A stretch of DNA of 40,180 bases, from NCBI GenBank assembly GCA_023249095.1, contig JAHFDK010000023.1, positions 1 through 40,180 on the forward strand, read 5' to 3'. Source of the stretch: Candidatus Rokuibacteriota bacterium. Lineage in GTDB: Bacteria; Methylomirabilota; Methylomirabilia; Rokubacteriales; CSP1-6. A program made the position numbers and the translations under genes. Of this stretch, positions 30,754-38,929 are shown in pieces (the stretch's first letter is position 1; each line of letters begins with the position of its first letter). Below the pieces are notes generated by a model. That model was not told where the DNA came from, ran no database searches, and worked only from the letters and a program-made list of their open reading frames with translations.

Positions 30754-31143
30754 TCACCCCAGTTGGTAGTAGAGGTTTCCGACGATGAGGGCGCCGTTGA
30801 CGGAGTTGTTGGCGAAAGTCAGCGTGAGCGTTTCGTCCATGCTCACTGGCGGATTGACGGACGTGCCGCTGTAGACGACAGGCACTTGCTCGCTCGTGGC
30901 CGTGGCACGGTTTAGTCCCACGCCCTGGAGACGGTCGAGGCCGTCGCCGTCGACGAGGGTGATGTCGTACAGGTTGGTCGGCGCCGTTGCGCCAGGGTTG
31001 GTGTGCAGCCCCAGGAGCCTCCCCTGGAACGTGGGGAGCGCGGTGTCGGGGACAGTGCCGTTGGCGGCGTCGGCCGTGATTTCGAACTTGACGCGCCGGA
31101 TGTTCCCGAGCGTGTAGTGGGTCAGGGTGACGGTGCCGGCCAC
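30754..31143 (-). CDS. Conserved virion structural protein, 129 residues
   Basis: The product begins MAGTVTLTHYTLGNIRRVKFE and reads as a beta-sandwich (NLYDITLVDGDGLDRLQGV, ETLTLTFANN, GALIVGNLYYQLG). It starts two bases after the upstream stop region and ends just before the connector ATG. Such proteins occur between capsid and connector genes. A decoration or neck role is possible but unproven. Confidence 0.65.
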   Translation of the reverse strand: MAGTVTLTHYTLGNIRRVKFEITADAANGTVPDTALPTFQGRLLGLHTNPGATAPTNLYDITLVDGDGLDRLQGVGLNRATATSEQVPVVYSGTSVNPPVSMDETLTLTFANNSVNGALIVGNLYYQLG

Positions 31144-31145
31144 GG

Positions 31146-31667
31146 TTAGGCCACCCTGACGCCGAGCACGTATACGGTCGCGTTCGGTTGGGACGCGCCG
31201 GTCGCGCTCGTCACCCGCAGCGTGCCCGCGGCAGCTATTTCGTGGGCGGCGTCGTCGATGGTGGCCGCCCGGACAACCGCCTGGTCGGAGCCGCTTGCGG
31301 CCATCGCATCCGTGATTGCCGCCGCCCCGTTCTTGACCTGCAGGGTGGTGGTGGCGACCCCGGCCCCCCTGAGGACCAGCCAGGCGTCGATGACCCTGGT
31401 CTTGTGGGTCAGGACAACGTCGGTGTTCCCGAGGACGCCGGCGGTGATGTCGACGCGGTGGAGGACGGGGAGGGCTCCAATCACGTTGGCGTTCGCCCCG
31501 ACTTTCGCGGCGGTGCCGTCAAGGATCGCGGCCACATCCAGGAGCGAGCCCGCCGGGAACACGAGGGAGCGATTCGTCCCGTCGATATGGAAGATCTCGT
31601 TCTCGGCCTTGTCGTAGAAGTAGAGGTCGCCGCCGACCCATCCGGTCTTGACGTTCGTAACGGGCAT
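31146..31667 (-). CDS. Virion structural protein, 173 residues
   Basis: The product starts MPVTNVKTGWVGGDLYFYDKA, then FPAGSLLDVAAILDGT and a series of beta strands (LHRVDITAGVLGNTDVVL, AWLVLRGAGVATTTLQVKNGA). It ends with a second strand group (LRVTSATGASQPNATVYVLG). The pattern is that of capsid decoration or fibre-like proteins next to the capsid gene. I recognise no enzymatic motif. Confidence 0.6.
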   Translation of the reverse strand: MPVTNVKTGWVGGDLYFYDKAENEIFHIDGTNRSLVFPAGSLLDVAAILDGTAAKVGANANVIGALPVLHRVDITAGVLGNTDVVLTHKTRVIDAWLVLRGAGVATTTLQVKNGAAAITDAMAASGSDQAVVRAATIDDAAHEIAAAGTLRVTSATGASQPNATVYVLGVRVA

Positions 31668-31731
31668 TTCCTGGTCTCCATACCCCGTGGGGTTTCGTCG
31701 TTGGCAGCGGTGGTTCCGCTAGGTGGAGGGA

Positions 31732-31760
31732 GGGGGAGGGCTGGTCGAGAGCCCTCCCCC
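31732..31760 (-). terminator. Strong 11-bp hairpin after a structural gene
   Basis: GGGGGAGGGCT (31732-31742) and AGCCCTCCCCC (31750-31760) form a perfect 11-bp stem with a 7-base loop, 15 bases downstream of the 167-residue gene's stop. No T tract follows on the minus strand. It may be a terminator of a non-canonical kind or an mRNA 3'-end protector. Confidence 0.55.
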
Positions 31761-31775
31761 AGGAGCGGGGGGTGG

Positions 31776-32279
31776 CTAGCTCAGGGGAGCCGCCATGTTG
31801 GCGGGAGCCCGCTGGACGGCGAGCCCGTGCATGATGTAGATGGCCGCCGCGAGCTGCGCGTTGTTCGAGAGATCCGCCTGGTTGACGGAGATGTACTCGT
31901 AGCCCGCGTCGAGCTGCTCAGCGGCAACCTCGATCACGTAGATCTTCTGGACCTGCGCGTGGTCTGCGATGGCCGTGAGAATGGCGGCATTCGTCTGGGT
32001 GGCCTTCGTCCAGGTCTCGTCCCCGTCCAGGGTTGCCTCGGCCTTGTGGTAGAGGTGATCGAGGACGGTGAGGTCCGCGGACGTGCCGCCGGACGAGGCC
32101 GTGTGCTGCTGCAGCGAGGGCACAGGGTCATCCCCGTCCGTGCCCGCGCCGTAGAGGAGCACGATCGAGATGCCGCTGCAGTGCTTCATGCTGACCCGCT
32201 TGCCGGTCATGCCTGCCGTCGCGAGGTCAACCGGGGCGAGTGCGATCGAGATGTCGAAGAGTCGGCCGAGGGCTTCCAT
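31776..32279 (-). CDS. Structural protein following the major capsid gene
   Basis: The protein has 167 residues, starting MEALGRLFDISIALAPVDLATAGMTG, then GISIVLLYGAGTDGDD and an alpha/beta middle with ADLTVLDHLYHK. The end (ISVNQADLSNNAQLAAAIYIMHGLAVQ) is helical. Proteins with this length and order directly after the HK97-type capsid gene are known from actinophages and related phages as conserved virion proteins. The role is unknown. Hairpins stand on both sides. Confidence 0.65.
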   Translation of the reverse strand: MEALGRLFDISIALAPVDLATAGMTGKRVSMKHCSGISIVLLYGAGTDGDDPVPSLQQHTASSGGTSADLTVLDHLYHKAEATLDGDETWTKATQTNAAILTAIADHAQVQKIYVIEVAAEQLDAGYEYISVNQADLSNNAQLAAAIYIMHGLAVQRAPANMAAPLS

Positions 32280-32330
32280 GGTCTGATTCCTTCCCCCGCC
32301 GGGGGTTCATTGCCGGCGGGATACTTGGCT

Positions 32331-32358
32331 CGGGGAGGGGGGTTCAGTGCCCTCCCCG
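32331..32358 (-). terminator. Hairpin just downstream of the major capsid gene
   Basis: CGGGGAGGG (32331-32339) and CCCTCCCCG (32350-32358) form a perfect 9-bp stem with a 10-base loop, 16 bases after the capsid stop. The 32280-32374 gap also contains CCCCCGCCGGGGG near 32293. No U tract is present. It may set the high level of capsid mRNA relative to downstream genes. Confidence 0.5.
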
Positions 32359-32374
32359 GCTGGTCGTTAGGCCA

Positions 32375-33694
32375 CTAGGCCCTCGTCGCCAGGGTCACGA
32401 ACGGCGACTGGCTGGCGTTGCCCTTGTAGGCCGAGATGGAGCTCAGCCACGCCGGGCGGCCGTTGATGTAGTAGGTCCAGCGGAACGCCATCTCGCCGTA
32501 GATGAAGCGCACGTGCATGGACTGCTGGGCGTCGATCGCGCCCTTCGGCGAGACGATGTACTCGTTGAAGTCGGCGAAGATGAAGTCGCCGGTCGTGCCA
32601 AGGGCGGCGCACTGTTCGAGCTCGAGGACCGGGCGGCCCTTGATGCGGAGCGCCCCGTTCGTGTCGTAGCTGACGAAGCGCGGCTCCAGGGCGGCGGTGC
32701 CGGCCGGGATGCTGAGTTCGTCGAGCTGAGGCCCGCACTCGGCGTTGTGGAGCCAGACACCGCGGGCCTTCGACCGCGCCGCCACGTGCATCCACATCTT
32801 CGAGATGTTGGCCGAGACGATGGTGGCGGCCGCCTGCCCCGTCTCCTTCGCCTGGTCGATCGTCGGGGCGTTGCCGAGGATGCCGAGGCACTCGTCGCCA
32901 CCGCCGCCGCGGATGATCTCGTCCGTCAGCTTGAACGCGAACTCGGAGGCGAAGGCGTCACCGAAGACGCGCTCCATGGCAGCCGCATTACTGAGCAGCC
33001 GATCCGTCGCGTAGGCGAGGCCCATGATCTCGGAGCTCGAAATCCGCAGCTTGCCGAAGGCCGGCTTCGTCGCCGTGACGGTCGCGGCCTCGGCCTTGCG
33101 GTAGACCTGGACGCCGCCCCAGCGGGAGCCGGTCGCCCGGCTGGTTTCGTCGATCACCGGCAGTTCGAGGCTGTCCATCCCCTCGCCGATGGGGATCTCC
33201 CGGCACATGGCCAGGATGGGCGACTCTTCGCGTGCCCGCCCGAGCAGGGCATCGCTCTGGGCCGTGCCGACGAGGAAGCCACCCTCGGAGGGAACCCCCA
33301 GGTTGGCGCCCGTCGCGGCGGCGCGGATGAGGCGCGGGTCGCGCTCTCCGCCGAGTTCGGCCCGCGCGACAGCCTGGAGCATCTCCCCAAGGCCACTGGT
33401 CCCGGGCCGCGTCGCCCACGGCTTGTCCTCGGCGAGGTCGTGGATGCGGATGATGGGAGGAGCCGCGCCGGCGCCACCCTGGGTGCCCGCACCCGCCATG
33501 GTCCGCTCGGCTTCGCGCTGGTCTTCGATGACGGAGAGTTGGGCGTCGATGGCCGCCCGCCGCGATTTCAGCGTCGCCATTTCCGCCATCTCTTCGGCGG
33601 TGAGTTCGCGATCCTCGGCCTGGGCGGCTGCGACAATCGCTTCGCCGCGGTTGGTGGCCTCGGCCTTTTCGTTCAGGAGCTTCTTCCGGAGCAC
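32375..33694 (-). CDS. Major capsid protein, HK97 fold
   Basis: The protein has 439 residues with GAGGAGG before the GTG start. Residues 1-66 are a coiled-coil delta domain (NEKAEATNRGEAIVAAAQA, then ELTAEEMAEMATLKSRRAAIDAQL), cleaved or used as an internal scaffold. The mature part has GGFLVGTAQSDALL (N-arm and E-loop start), ELPVIDETSRATGSRWGG, then KLRISSSEIMGLAYATDRLL, and the long helix GDAFASEFAFKLTDEIIRG. After it come GGDECLGIL and the P-domain end VRFIYGEMAFRWTYYINGRPAWL. This is the canonical HK97-like order. The S49 protease gene lies upstream, consistent with maturation cleavage. Confidence 0.92.
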   Translation of the reverse strand: MLRKKLLNEKAEATNRGEAIVAAAQAEDRELTAEEMAEMATLKSRRAAIDAQLSVIEDQREAERTMAGAGTQGGAGAAPPIIRIHDLAEDKPWATRPGTSGLGEMLQAVARAELGGERDPRLIRAAATGANLGVPSEGGFLVGTAQSDALLGRAREESPILAMCREIPIGEGMDSLELPVIDETSRATGSRWGGVQVYRKAEAATVTATKPAFGKLRISSSEIMGLAYATDRLLSNAAAMERVFGDAFASEFAFKLTDEIIRGGGGDECLGILGNAPTIDQAKETGQAAATIVSANISKMWMHVAARSKARGVWLHNAECGPQLDELSIPAGTAALEPRFVSYDTNGALRIKGRPVLELEQCAALGTTGDFIFADFNEYIVSPKGAIDAQQSMHVRFIYGEMAFRWTYYINGRPAWLSSISAYKGNASQSPFVTLATRA

Positions 33695-33729
33695 TGGTGC
33701 CTCCTCGCTGGTGGGGCGGGAGGCAAACC

Positions 33730-33785
33730 AAAAAGCGCAAGGCTCCTCGCCCCGACGTTCTGTCGGATTCGAGTAGCCCTGCGCT
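33730..33785 (-). terminator. Terminator/attenuator hairpin upstream of the capsid gene
   Basis: The outer stem AGCGCA/TGCGCT (33734-33739 with 33780-33785) continues with GGCT/AGCC, and an inner hairpin CCGAC/GTCGG (33752-33756 with 33762-33766) closes on a 5-base loop. On the minus strand it is followed by TTTTGG. This is the shape of an intrinsic terminator, located 40 bases before the capsid GTG. It could end protease transcripts or attenuate capsid transcription. Confidence 0.55.
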
Positions 33786-33867
33786 CTCGTCAGAGGTGCT
33801 CAGGTTACTGTTGGCCCACGCTCCCCGGTCTCAACGGAGCCGGATGGCGTTGCCCTTAGACGACGCC

Positions 33868-33897
33868 ATCGAAGCACAAAGTGCTAATGCGTGTCAA
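33868..33897 (-). promoter_or_regulatory. Possible sigma70-type promoter for the capsid gene
   Basis: A perfect -35 box TTGACA (33897-33892) is followed after 18 bases by TTCGAT (33873-33868), which matches the -10 consensus at only three of six positions. A palindrome overlaps the -10 region. The location between protease and capsid genes suits extra transcription of the capsid gene. Confidence 0.4.
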
Positions 33898-33911
33898 CTG
33901 GCGATCGTCAC

Positions 33912-34982
33912 TTACTCCCGGAAGCGTGCCAGGGCGAGATCCCGTTGCGCGGCCGCACGCTCGGGTGCGAGCACGCGCGCCGCCGGATCGTAGGCGTCAC
34001 CATCAAACGGTGGCAGCGCTTCGCCTGAACCATCGCCCGTGACCGTGCCGGCCTGCCCCTCTTCGAGCTCGATGGCTTCCAGGAGTCCGCGCAGGTTCGT
34101 ACCGGTATCGTGTCCCGGTGCCATGGCGCGCGCACCGGCCGTCATGGTTCGCCCGGAGAGCCTCAGCAGCGTCTCCTGGAGCGTGCCCACCCGGTCCGCC
34201 ATCCCCAGCCTCACGGCCTCGCGCGCCCGGAACATCCGCCCCTGGCCCCAGTCCTTCATGACTCGCGCGGGGTCGACCCCCCGATTCTTCGCCACGTCCC
34301 GGACGAAGTCCATCCCGTACCCGTCGACGCGCTTCTGGATGTAGTCGCGCGCCTCTTCGCTCAGCGGCTCGATGTCGTTCCCCTCGGCCTTGTGCTCGCC
34401 GAACTTGATCAGCGTCGGCTTCACACCGGCCATCTCGTAGGCTCCGCTCCAGTCCTCGTGGATCATGTAGCAGCCGATCGACCCGACTTCGCCGCCCGTC
34501 GTCACCACGACCTCCTGGGCCGCCGTCGCCAGCCAGTAAGCCGCGGACCCCGCCATCGAGTTCACCACGGCAACGATTCGCTTCTCAGACCGGGCGGCGA
34601 AGATCTCCGCCGCGAGCTCGCCGATGCCGTAGACGCCGCCGCCAGGCGAATCCACATCCAGGACGATAGTCCCGATGTTCGGGTCTCCCATGAGCGCCCG
34701 GAAGTCCTTCGCGAGCCGGTCGGTGGACGTCCCACCGCTCATCTCCAAGAGCATGTCCAGCCGCTGGAGGAGCACGCCGTAAATGGGCATGACCGCGATC
34801 GCGCCGTTGCGGACGGTGTTACGGCGGGCATCCACGGCCCCGATGCGGTCGCGGATGTCCTCCGCCTCCAGCTTCTGGCCGGAGAGCCGCATCGCGAGGA
34901 GTTGCTGGATCGCCGCCAACTTGTCGAGTGTGATCGACCAGGGCTGGTCGTACACCAGCGTCCTGATGTGTTCGAAGTTCAT
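33912..34982 (-). CDS. Prohead protease, S49 (SppA/ClpP-like) family
   Basis: ATG at 34982 overlaps the portal stop (ATGA), giving 356 residues. The S49 signature is clear: AVMPIYGVL (about 63-71), LDVDSPGGGVYGIGEL (about 108-123), then the nucleophile Ser146 in SMAGSAAYWLA, and VVVTTGGEVGSIGCYMIHEDWS. The catalytic lysine of phage S49 proteases usually follows in the segment after the nucleophile; Lys197 (LIKFGEHKAEG region) is a candidate. The C-terminal 100 residues are acidic/Ala-rich and may act as an internal scaffold. It would cut the delta domain of the capsid protein during maturation. Confidence 0.88.
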   Translation of the reverse strand: MNFEHIRTLVYDQPWSITLDKLAAIQQLLAMRLSGQKLEAEDIRDRIGAVDARRNTVRNGAIAVMPIYGVLLQRLDMLLEMSGGTSTDRLAKDFRALMGDPNIGTIVLDVDSPGGGVYGIGELAAEIFAARSEKRIVAVVNSMAGSAAYWLATAAQEVVVTTGGEVGSIGCYMIHEDWSGAYEMAGVKPTLIKFGEHKAEGNDIEPLSEEARDYIQKRVDGYGMDFVRDVAKNRGVDPARVMKDWGQGRMFRAREAVRLGMADRVGTLQETLLRLSGRTMTAGARAMAPGHDTGTNLRGLLEAIELEEGQAGTVTGDGSGEALPPFDGDAYDPAARVLAPERAAAQRDLALARFRE

Positions 34983-36505
34983 GCTGCATCGCCTCCTAGA
35001 GCCATGTCTGCCAACCCGGCAACGTCCCGGGCGTCCCATTCGTCCATCACGGCCAGTCCGCCGGCGAGGACTTCCGCCGCCTTCTCCGCGCAGTACGCCG
35101 CGGCGAGGAAGTCGCTCAGGTTGAGCACCGACGCGACGTAGGCCCGGTGCTCGCCATAGAACCCCTCCACCTCGGACCGCCATGCGTCGAACGCCTCTGG
35201 GTTCTTCTTCGGGTCCGCGTCCGCGAATCTCGGCGCCTTGCGCGCGATCGCCGCCTTCTCCCGGCCCACGACCTTCCGGGCGGCCGTCTCGGCGAGGGCA
35301 CGCGCGCGGCTGGGAGTCTTGCCGCCGGGGTCGCTGCCGCCGCTGCCGGTGCCGGGCTGCACATCCCAGAACACTCCGCCGCCGGCGTCGGTTCGCGGGT
35401 TGCGGTCTTCGATGGCCCGCCATTCGTCCGCATTGAGGGCGCCGTTCCGCCGCTGGATCTCGAGAGACTGTGCCCTGGTGATCGCGTCGCCGCGAAGCAG
35501 CGCGTCCAGGTTGTGCTTGACGAACAGGTCAGTCTCGATGATCAGCTGCACGGCGATCGCGTTCTCCCAGCGCACGCACCATGGACGGAGGGTGTCGGTG
35601 ACGTACTCGATGCCCTGGTGCTCGATGTTGTTGTTCGTCGAGCGCAACAGGTGGGCGACCTTGTGAGGAGGGACGCGGAACCACCGGCACACCTCCTCCA
35701 CCGAGAACTGCCGGGACTCCAAGAATTGCGCATCCTTCGGGTCCACGCCGATCTTGACCCACTGCATCCCCTCTTCGAAGATCACGGTCCGGCCGGCGTT
35801 CGCCGCACCGCCGTGGTCCTGGTCAATCGACGCCGCCAGGCGTTGCTGCGCCTCGGCAGACATCGTCCCCGGGTGCTGCAGCCCCATTCGAGGCTTGATC
35901 CCGTTCTTCCACATGGCCGAGGAAAACCGGTCACCGGCGATCGCCGAGCCAATCGTCTCCCGGGCCAGCGTCACCACGGAGAGCCCGAGGCGCCCCGGCA
36001 GCCGGAACACGACCTCGGCGTCCAGCGTCTTCTCCTGGCCAGTACCCTCGGGCCGGTGCTTGTAGCGGACGGCGCCCGACGGCAGCCGCTCCTTACTCGT
36101 GCGGTTGGGGTCGAGCGGCTTCAGTTGGTCAGCGAACCCGCGCCGCCCCGCGACGATCTCCGCCAGCGCCTCACCCCGGAGCGCCGCCACGGCCGTCATC
36201 CACTCGCGAAACTCCTGGGCGGTCTGGTCCGGGTTCGGCTGCATGTTCAGCAGGTAGTGGAGGGGGTGATCGTTCCGCGAGATTCGCATCTCGGCCCGCT
36301 TCTGGAACACCGGCAGCGGGACAGTCGATTCGTCTTCAGCGATGACGGCCGTGCAGGCGTAGACGGCCGAGTAGGTGAGCGCCACCTCCGGCGTCACGTT
36401 GACCCCCGCGGCGGAGTTGCTCACGCTTCCCGACCACATGCGTTCGTCGGCGGAGTTGTCGGCGCGGACCCGGTTCGAGATGACCCGTTCGAGAAGTCCC
36501 GGCAT
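34979..36505 (-). CDS. Portal protein, HK97 family
   Basis: The protein has 508 residues. It starts MPGLLERVISNRVR and then shows VTPEVALTYSAVYACTAVIAED, HPLHYLLNMQPNPDQTAQEFREW and GEALAEIVAGRRG. Next come VVFRLPGRLGLSVVTLARETIG, AMWKNGIKPRMGLQHPG and the conserved stem FSVEEVCRWFRVPPHKVAHLL with STNNNIEHQGIEYV. This is the HK97-type (Phage_portal) order. The C-terminal 130 residues (from GGGVFWDVQPGTG) are an extra Lys/Arg-rich helical extension, probably the crown or a head-protein-like tail. It forms the 12-fold ring for DNA entry. Confidence 0.92.
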   Translation of the reverse strand: MPGLLERVISNRVRADNSADERMWSGSVSNSAAGVNVTPEVALTYSAVYACTAVIAEDESTVPLPVFQKRAEMRISRNDHPLHYLLNMQPNPDQTAQEFREWMTAVAALRGEALAEIVAGRRGFADQLKPLDPNRTSKERLPSGAVRYKHRPEGTGQEKTLDAEVVFRLPGRLGLSVVTLARETIGSAIAGDRFSSAMWKNGIKPRMGLQHPGTMSAEAQQRLAASIDQDHGGAANAGRTVIFEEGMQWVKIGVDPKDAQFLESRQFSVEEVCRWFRVPPHKVAHLLRSTNNNIEHQGIEYVTDTLRPWCVRWENAIAVQLIIETDLFVKHNLDALLRGDAITRAQSLEIQRRNGALNADEWRAIEDRNPRTDAGGGVFWDVQPGTGSGGSDPGGKTPSRARALAETAARKVVGREKAAIARKAPRFADADPKKNPEAFDAWRSEVEGFYGEHRAYVASVLNLSDFLAAAYCAEKAAEVLAGGLAVMDEWDARDVAGLADMALGGDAA

Positions 36506-36730
36506 CTACCGCTCCCTTCGCCGCTGGGGCAAGGAAAGACCCGCGAGCCAGAGGCCGCCAATCAGCAGCCCCGCTCCCAGGATGATCCACGCCAACGGCG
36601 CATAGATCGCGTGCAGGCCGTACGTCATGAGCACCAACCCGATGAGGGTCGTCACCGTCGCGACTGAGAATAAACCGGCAATGCGCCTACTCACATGCGC
36701 CGTTGTCAACAGCATACTCCGGATCGTCAA
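36506..36730 (-). CDS. Two-span membrane protein between terminase and portal
   Basis: TTG at 36730 is chosen because AGGAGGTGG lies six bases upstream; the next ATG is 36715. The 74-residue product has two hydrophobic helices (about 18-37 IAGLFSVATVTTLIGLVLM-like, and IILGAGLLIGGLWLAG) and a basic end PQRRRER. Its stop abuts the portal ATG. Small membrane proteins are unusual here. It may be a holin-like or superinfection factor, but no family is recognised. Confidence 0.6.
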   Translation of the reverse strand: MTIRSMLLTTAHVSRRIAGLFSVATVTTLIGLVLMTYGLHAIYAPLAWIILGAGLLIGGLWLAGLSLPQRRRER

Positions 36731-36744
36731 TCTCCACCTCCTAG

Positions 36745-36811
36745 AACGACAGAACGCCCCTTGGGCGCGCCTCCGTATCCACCGCGAACTACGGAAACGA
36801 CAGAACGCCCC
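36745..36811 (-). repeat. 16-bp direct repeat at the end of the large terminase gene
   Basis: AACGACAGAACGCCCC occurs at 36745-36760 and again at 36796-36811, 51 bases apart. The second copy encodes the last residues of the terminase (GVLSF region), the first lies in the non-coding gap. It looks like a local duplication of the terminase 3' end. Confidence 0.7.
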
Positions 36812-38450
36812 GTAACTCATATACCGATGGAGCCGGCGACATCGCCCGCCGCCGGCTCTCCGGCAGCACCAGGTAGTCCTGGCGCGCCTTCCTCGCCAGC
36901 AGATACGCCGCCACCGCGTCCACCTTCCGCGAGCTGAACGCTGATTCCTTCGCGAACGTCACCACGTCCGGGATGTTCGTCATCCGCCGCCGCGCGTTGT
37001 AGTGATGCTGGTTCACCCCCGGGTCGTTCGAATGAGTCAGGTCCCGCTCCACGATGGCGTCGTGGTAGGACTGCGCCGCCATCGCCGCCTCCCGGGACCG
37101 CCGCATGTCCCACTTGATGGGATGGGCCTGCGCCGCGCGAGCACATAGCTGCTCGCCGAAGTCCTGCTCCCAGGTGTCCGTGTAGCTCTCCCACTCGTTC
37201 ACGTCGGAGTAGAACCCCACGACGTCATAGGTTTCGAAGGCCCGCCGCACCGCCGCGTCCACGTCCGCCGTCGGAATCAGGTTGTCCGCGAACGTCGCCG
37301 GGTCCCACATGCCCAGCGGGAACAGGTACGAGTCCGACACCCGGCACGCCGCGAGCACGGAATGGTCCCGCGACTTCGAACCGTCGAACCCGAGCGTGAC
37401 CTGTTCCTTCGCGTCGACCACCACGCCGGCGGCGGCGCACGCGTCCCACTCCTGCGGCGACAGCCAGGCGTCCTCCGCGGCGATGATCTGGTTCAGGTAG
37501 AACCGGCGCGCCACGCTCGGCGGCGTCCGCGGGTCGTAAATCTCCTCCACGAGGCGGTCGATGTCCAGCCACTCAGAGTCGCCCCGGGCCGCGAGCAACC
37601 CCGCGCGCAGCGAGTCCGGGTCCGCCAGGTCGATGTCCGGCGGCGCCTCCAGGCTGTCGTAGAGGAACCCCCGGCCACGCGTCTTCCCGGCCTCCATCTG
37701 GAGCCAGGCTTCGTAGTCTCGCTCCGCGTCCGAATCCTCGCCGGGGTTGTGGGCGTTCGAGAACGCCAGTACCCGGCTCGAACCGCCGCGGCTCTTGGCA
37801 GCGTTCCGGGCGATGACCTCGCTCATCGCGTGGCCCTCGTTGGACGACAACCAGTGGTGCGGCTCCTCCTTCAGGGTGAGCGTCGGTCTGCCTCCCTCAA
37901 GCGCGCGCGGGGAGCTCGTCACCGCCTCGATGCGGCAGCGCCCCTGGTGCGCGTAGATGATCTCCTTCCCCAGGTCGATGGAGTGTTCCTCGATCGCGCG
38001 GCCCTGCTGCTGCCCCGCCGGCATCTTGCCGAGCGTCCCCGGGAACAGCGTCATGGCGTTTTTCACCTGCTCCCGGGCGACGGCGGCGATCTGAATCCAC
38101 GCCGAAGGGTGAGGAGCCGCCACCGGCTTCCCATCCTTCCAGTGCGAAAACCGGCACGGGCCGACGAACTCCACACAACAGATCGCCACCGCCAGCGGCG
38201 TCTTCCCCGCCCCCTTCATCCGTCGATACATGCCCTTGCTATAGAGAAAGCGCCCCTGGGCGTCGACGGCGTACCACCAGAGGAGGAAGCGCGCCTGCTC
38301 GTCGGTGAGGCGGAAGGGGTGCCCGGCCAGCGGACCGTCCGGCTGCTGCAGGTTGTCCGTGATCCAGCCGAGGATCTGCCACCCGAGCGTGTGTTCGGGC
38401 AGCCCTTCCGGCCCGATGCGCACCCCCTGGACAGCCGTCGGCGCCGTCAT
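36789..38450 (-). CDS. terL: Terminase large subunit
   Basis: The protein has 553 residues; its start overlaps the small terminase stop. The ATPase half has a Walker A variant RRMKGAGKTPLA with Lys83, and a Walker B with acidic pair in LTLKEEPHHW (about 191-200). The usual coupling region follows in VIARNAAKSRGGSSRVLAFSNA. The nuclease half begins near 350 with VTLGFDGSKSRDHSVL (Asp356, Asp362) and continues with FYSDVNEWESYTDTWEQDFGE and SSRKVDAVAAYLLARKA. It packages DNA into proheads and cuts the concatemer. Lacking the classical GxxxxGKS form, it belongs to a divergent phage group close to P27-associated terminases. Confidence 0.92.
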   Translation of the reverse strand: MTAPTAVQGVRIGPEGLPEHTLGWQILGWITDNLQQPDGPLAGHPFRLTDEQARFLLWWYAVDAQGRFLYSKGMYRRMKGAGKTPLAVAICCVEFVGPCRFSHWKDGKPVAAPHPSAWIQIAAVAREQVKNAMTLFPGTLGKMPAGQQQGRAIEEHSIDLGKEIIYAHQGRCRIEAVTSSPRALEGGRPTLTLKEEPHHWLSSNEGHAMSEVIARNAAKSRGGSSRVLAFSNAHNPGEDSDAERDYEAWLQMEAGKTRGRGFLYDSLEAPPDIDLADPDSLRAGLLAARGDSEWLDIDRLVEEIYDPRTPPSVARRFYLNQIIAAEDAWLSPQEWDACAAAGVVVDAKEQVTLGFDGSKSRDHSVLAACRVSDSYLFPLGMWDPATFADNLIPTADVDAAVRRAFETYDVVGFYSDVNEWESYTDTWEQDFGEQLCARAAQAHPIKWDMRRSREAAMAAQSYHDAIVERDLTHSNDPGVNQHHYNARRRMTNIPDVVTFAKESAFSSRKVDAVAAYLLARKARQDYLVLPESRRRAMSPAPSVYELRGVLSFP

Positions 38451-38929
38451 TGCGCCCCCAATCGCGCCCGGTAGTCGTCGATCGCCGTCGGAGCGGTGAT
38501 GTCTCCGGCGGACTCGCCCTCGTCGGGGCGTTGATGTTTGATCCCGCTCCGCAGGCGCGCCGAGGGCGAGATCCCGAGAGCCGACGACAGTTCGTTCAGC
38601 GCCTGCCCCGACTGCTGCCGCATGAGCCAGAGCGGGTTGCGGACGACGTTCCCGTCGCGCCCCTTGATCACCCTCCCCGTCCGGGCCAGGTCAGCATCGA
38701 GTGAACACCATTCGTCCCATCCCCGGCAGTAGCGAACCAGGAGAGCGCGGTCGGCGGTGTGCAGCGCGCCCATCTCCTCCAGGATGTGGACCACGCGGCC
38801 CCATTCGGCCTTGGCTTCTGGAGGCAAGTCCCGCGGCATCGCAGGCCGCTTCATAGTGAGCGTGCCTCGGACCACCCGCTTGTTGCGGCGGCGGACGACA
38901 GGCTTCGGGAGAGGGCCTCGGAGTCCCAT
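38447..38929 (-). CDS. terS: Terminase small subunit, P27 family
   Basis: ATG at 38929 overlaps the methyltransferase stop (TGATG) and gives 160 residues beginning MGLRGPLPKPVVRRRN. The family signature is RGPxPKP at the start, PPEAKAEWGRVVHILEEMGALHTADRALL in the middle (quoted in part), and WLMRQQSGQALNELSSALGISPSARLRSG near the end. P27-type small terminases recognise phage DNA for packaging and pair with large subunits of the type encoded next. Confidence 0.88.
   Translation of the reverse strand: MGLRGPLPKPVVRRRNKRVVRGTLTMKRPAMPRDLPPEAKAEWGRVVHILEEMGALHTADRALLVRYCRGWDEWCSLDADLARTGRVIKGRDGNVVRNPLWLMRQQSGQALNELSSALGISPSARLRSGIKHQRPDEGESAGDITAPTAIDDYRARLGAQ

Larger units (their letters stand above)
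33695..33911 (-). other. 217-base leader of the capsid gene
   Basis: This is the longest gene-free stretch in the window. It holds, in mRNA order, a TTGACA box, an 8-bp palindrome (33843-33850 with 33863-33870), a GC-rich structured segment, a terminator-like hairpin (33734-33785) and the ribosome site of the capsid gene. A 12-codon frame MASSKGNAIRLR begins at the palindrome, without a Shine-Dalgarno site. No longer gene is seen on either strand. Confidence 0.6.

Noticed and set aside
32240-33859. Very long plus-strand open frame opposite the major capsid gene
   Set aside because: The product is Arg/Gly-rich without domains and mirrors the high-GC codon bias of the capsid gene on the other strand, which is unmistakable.
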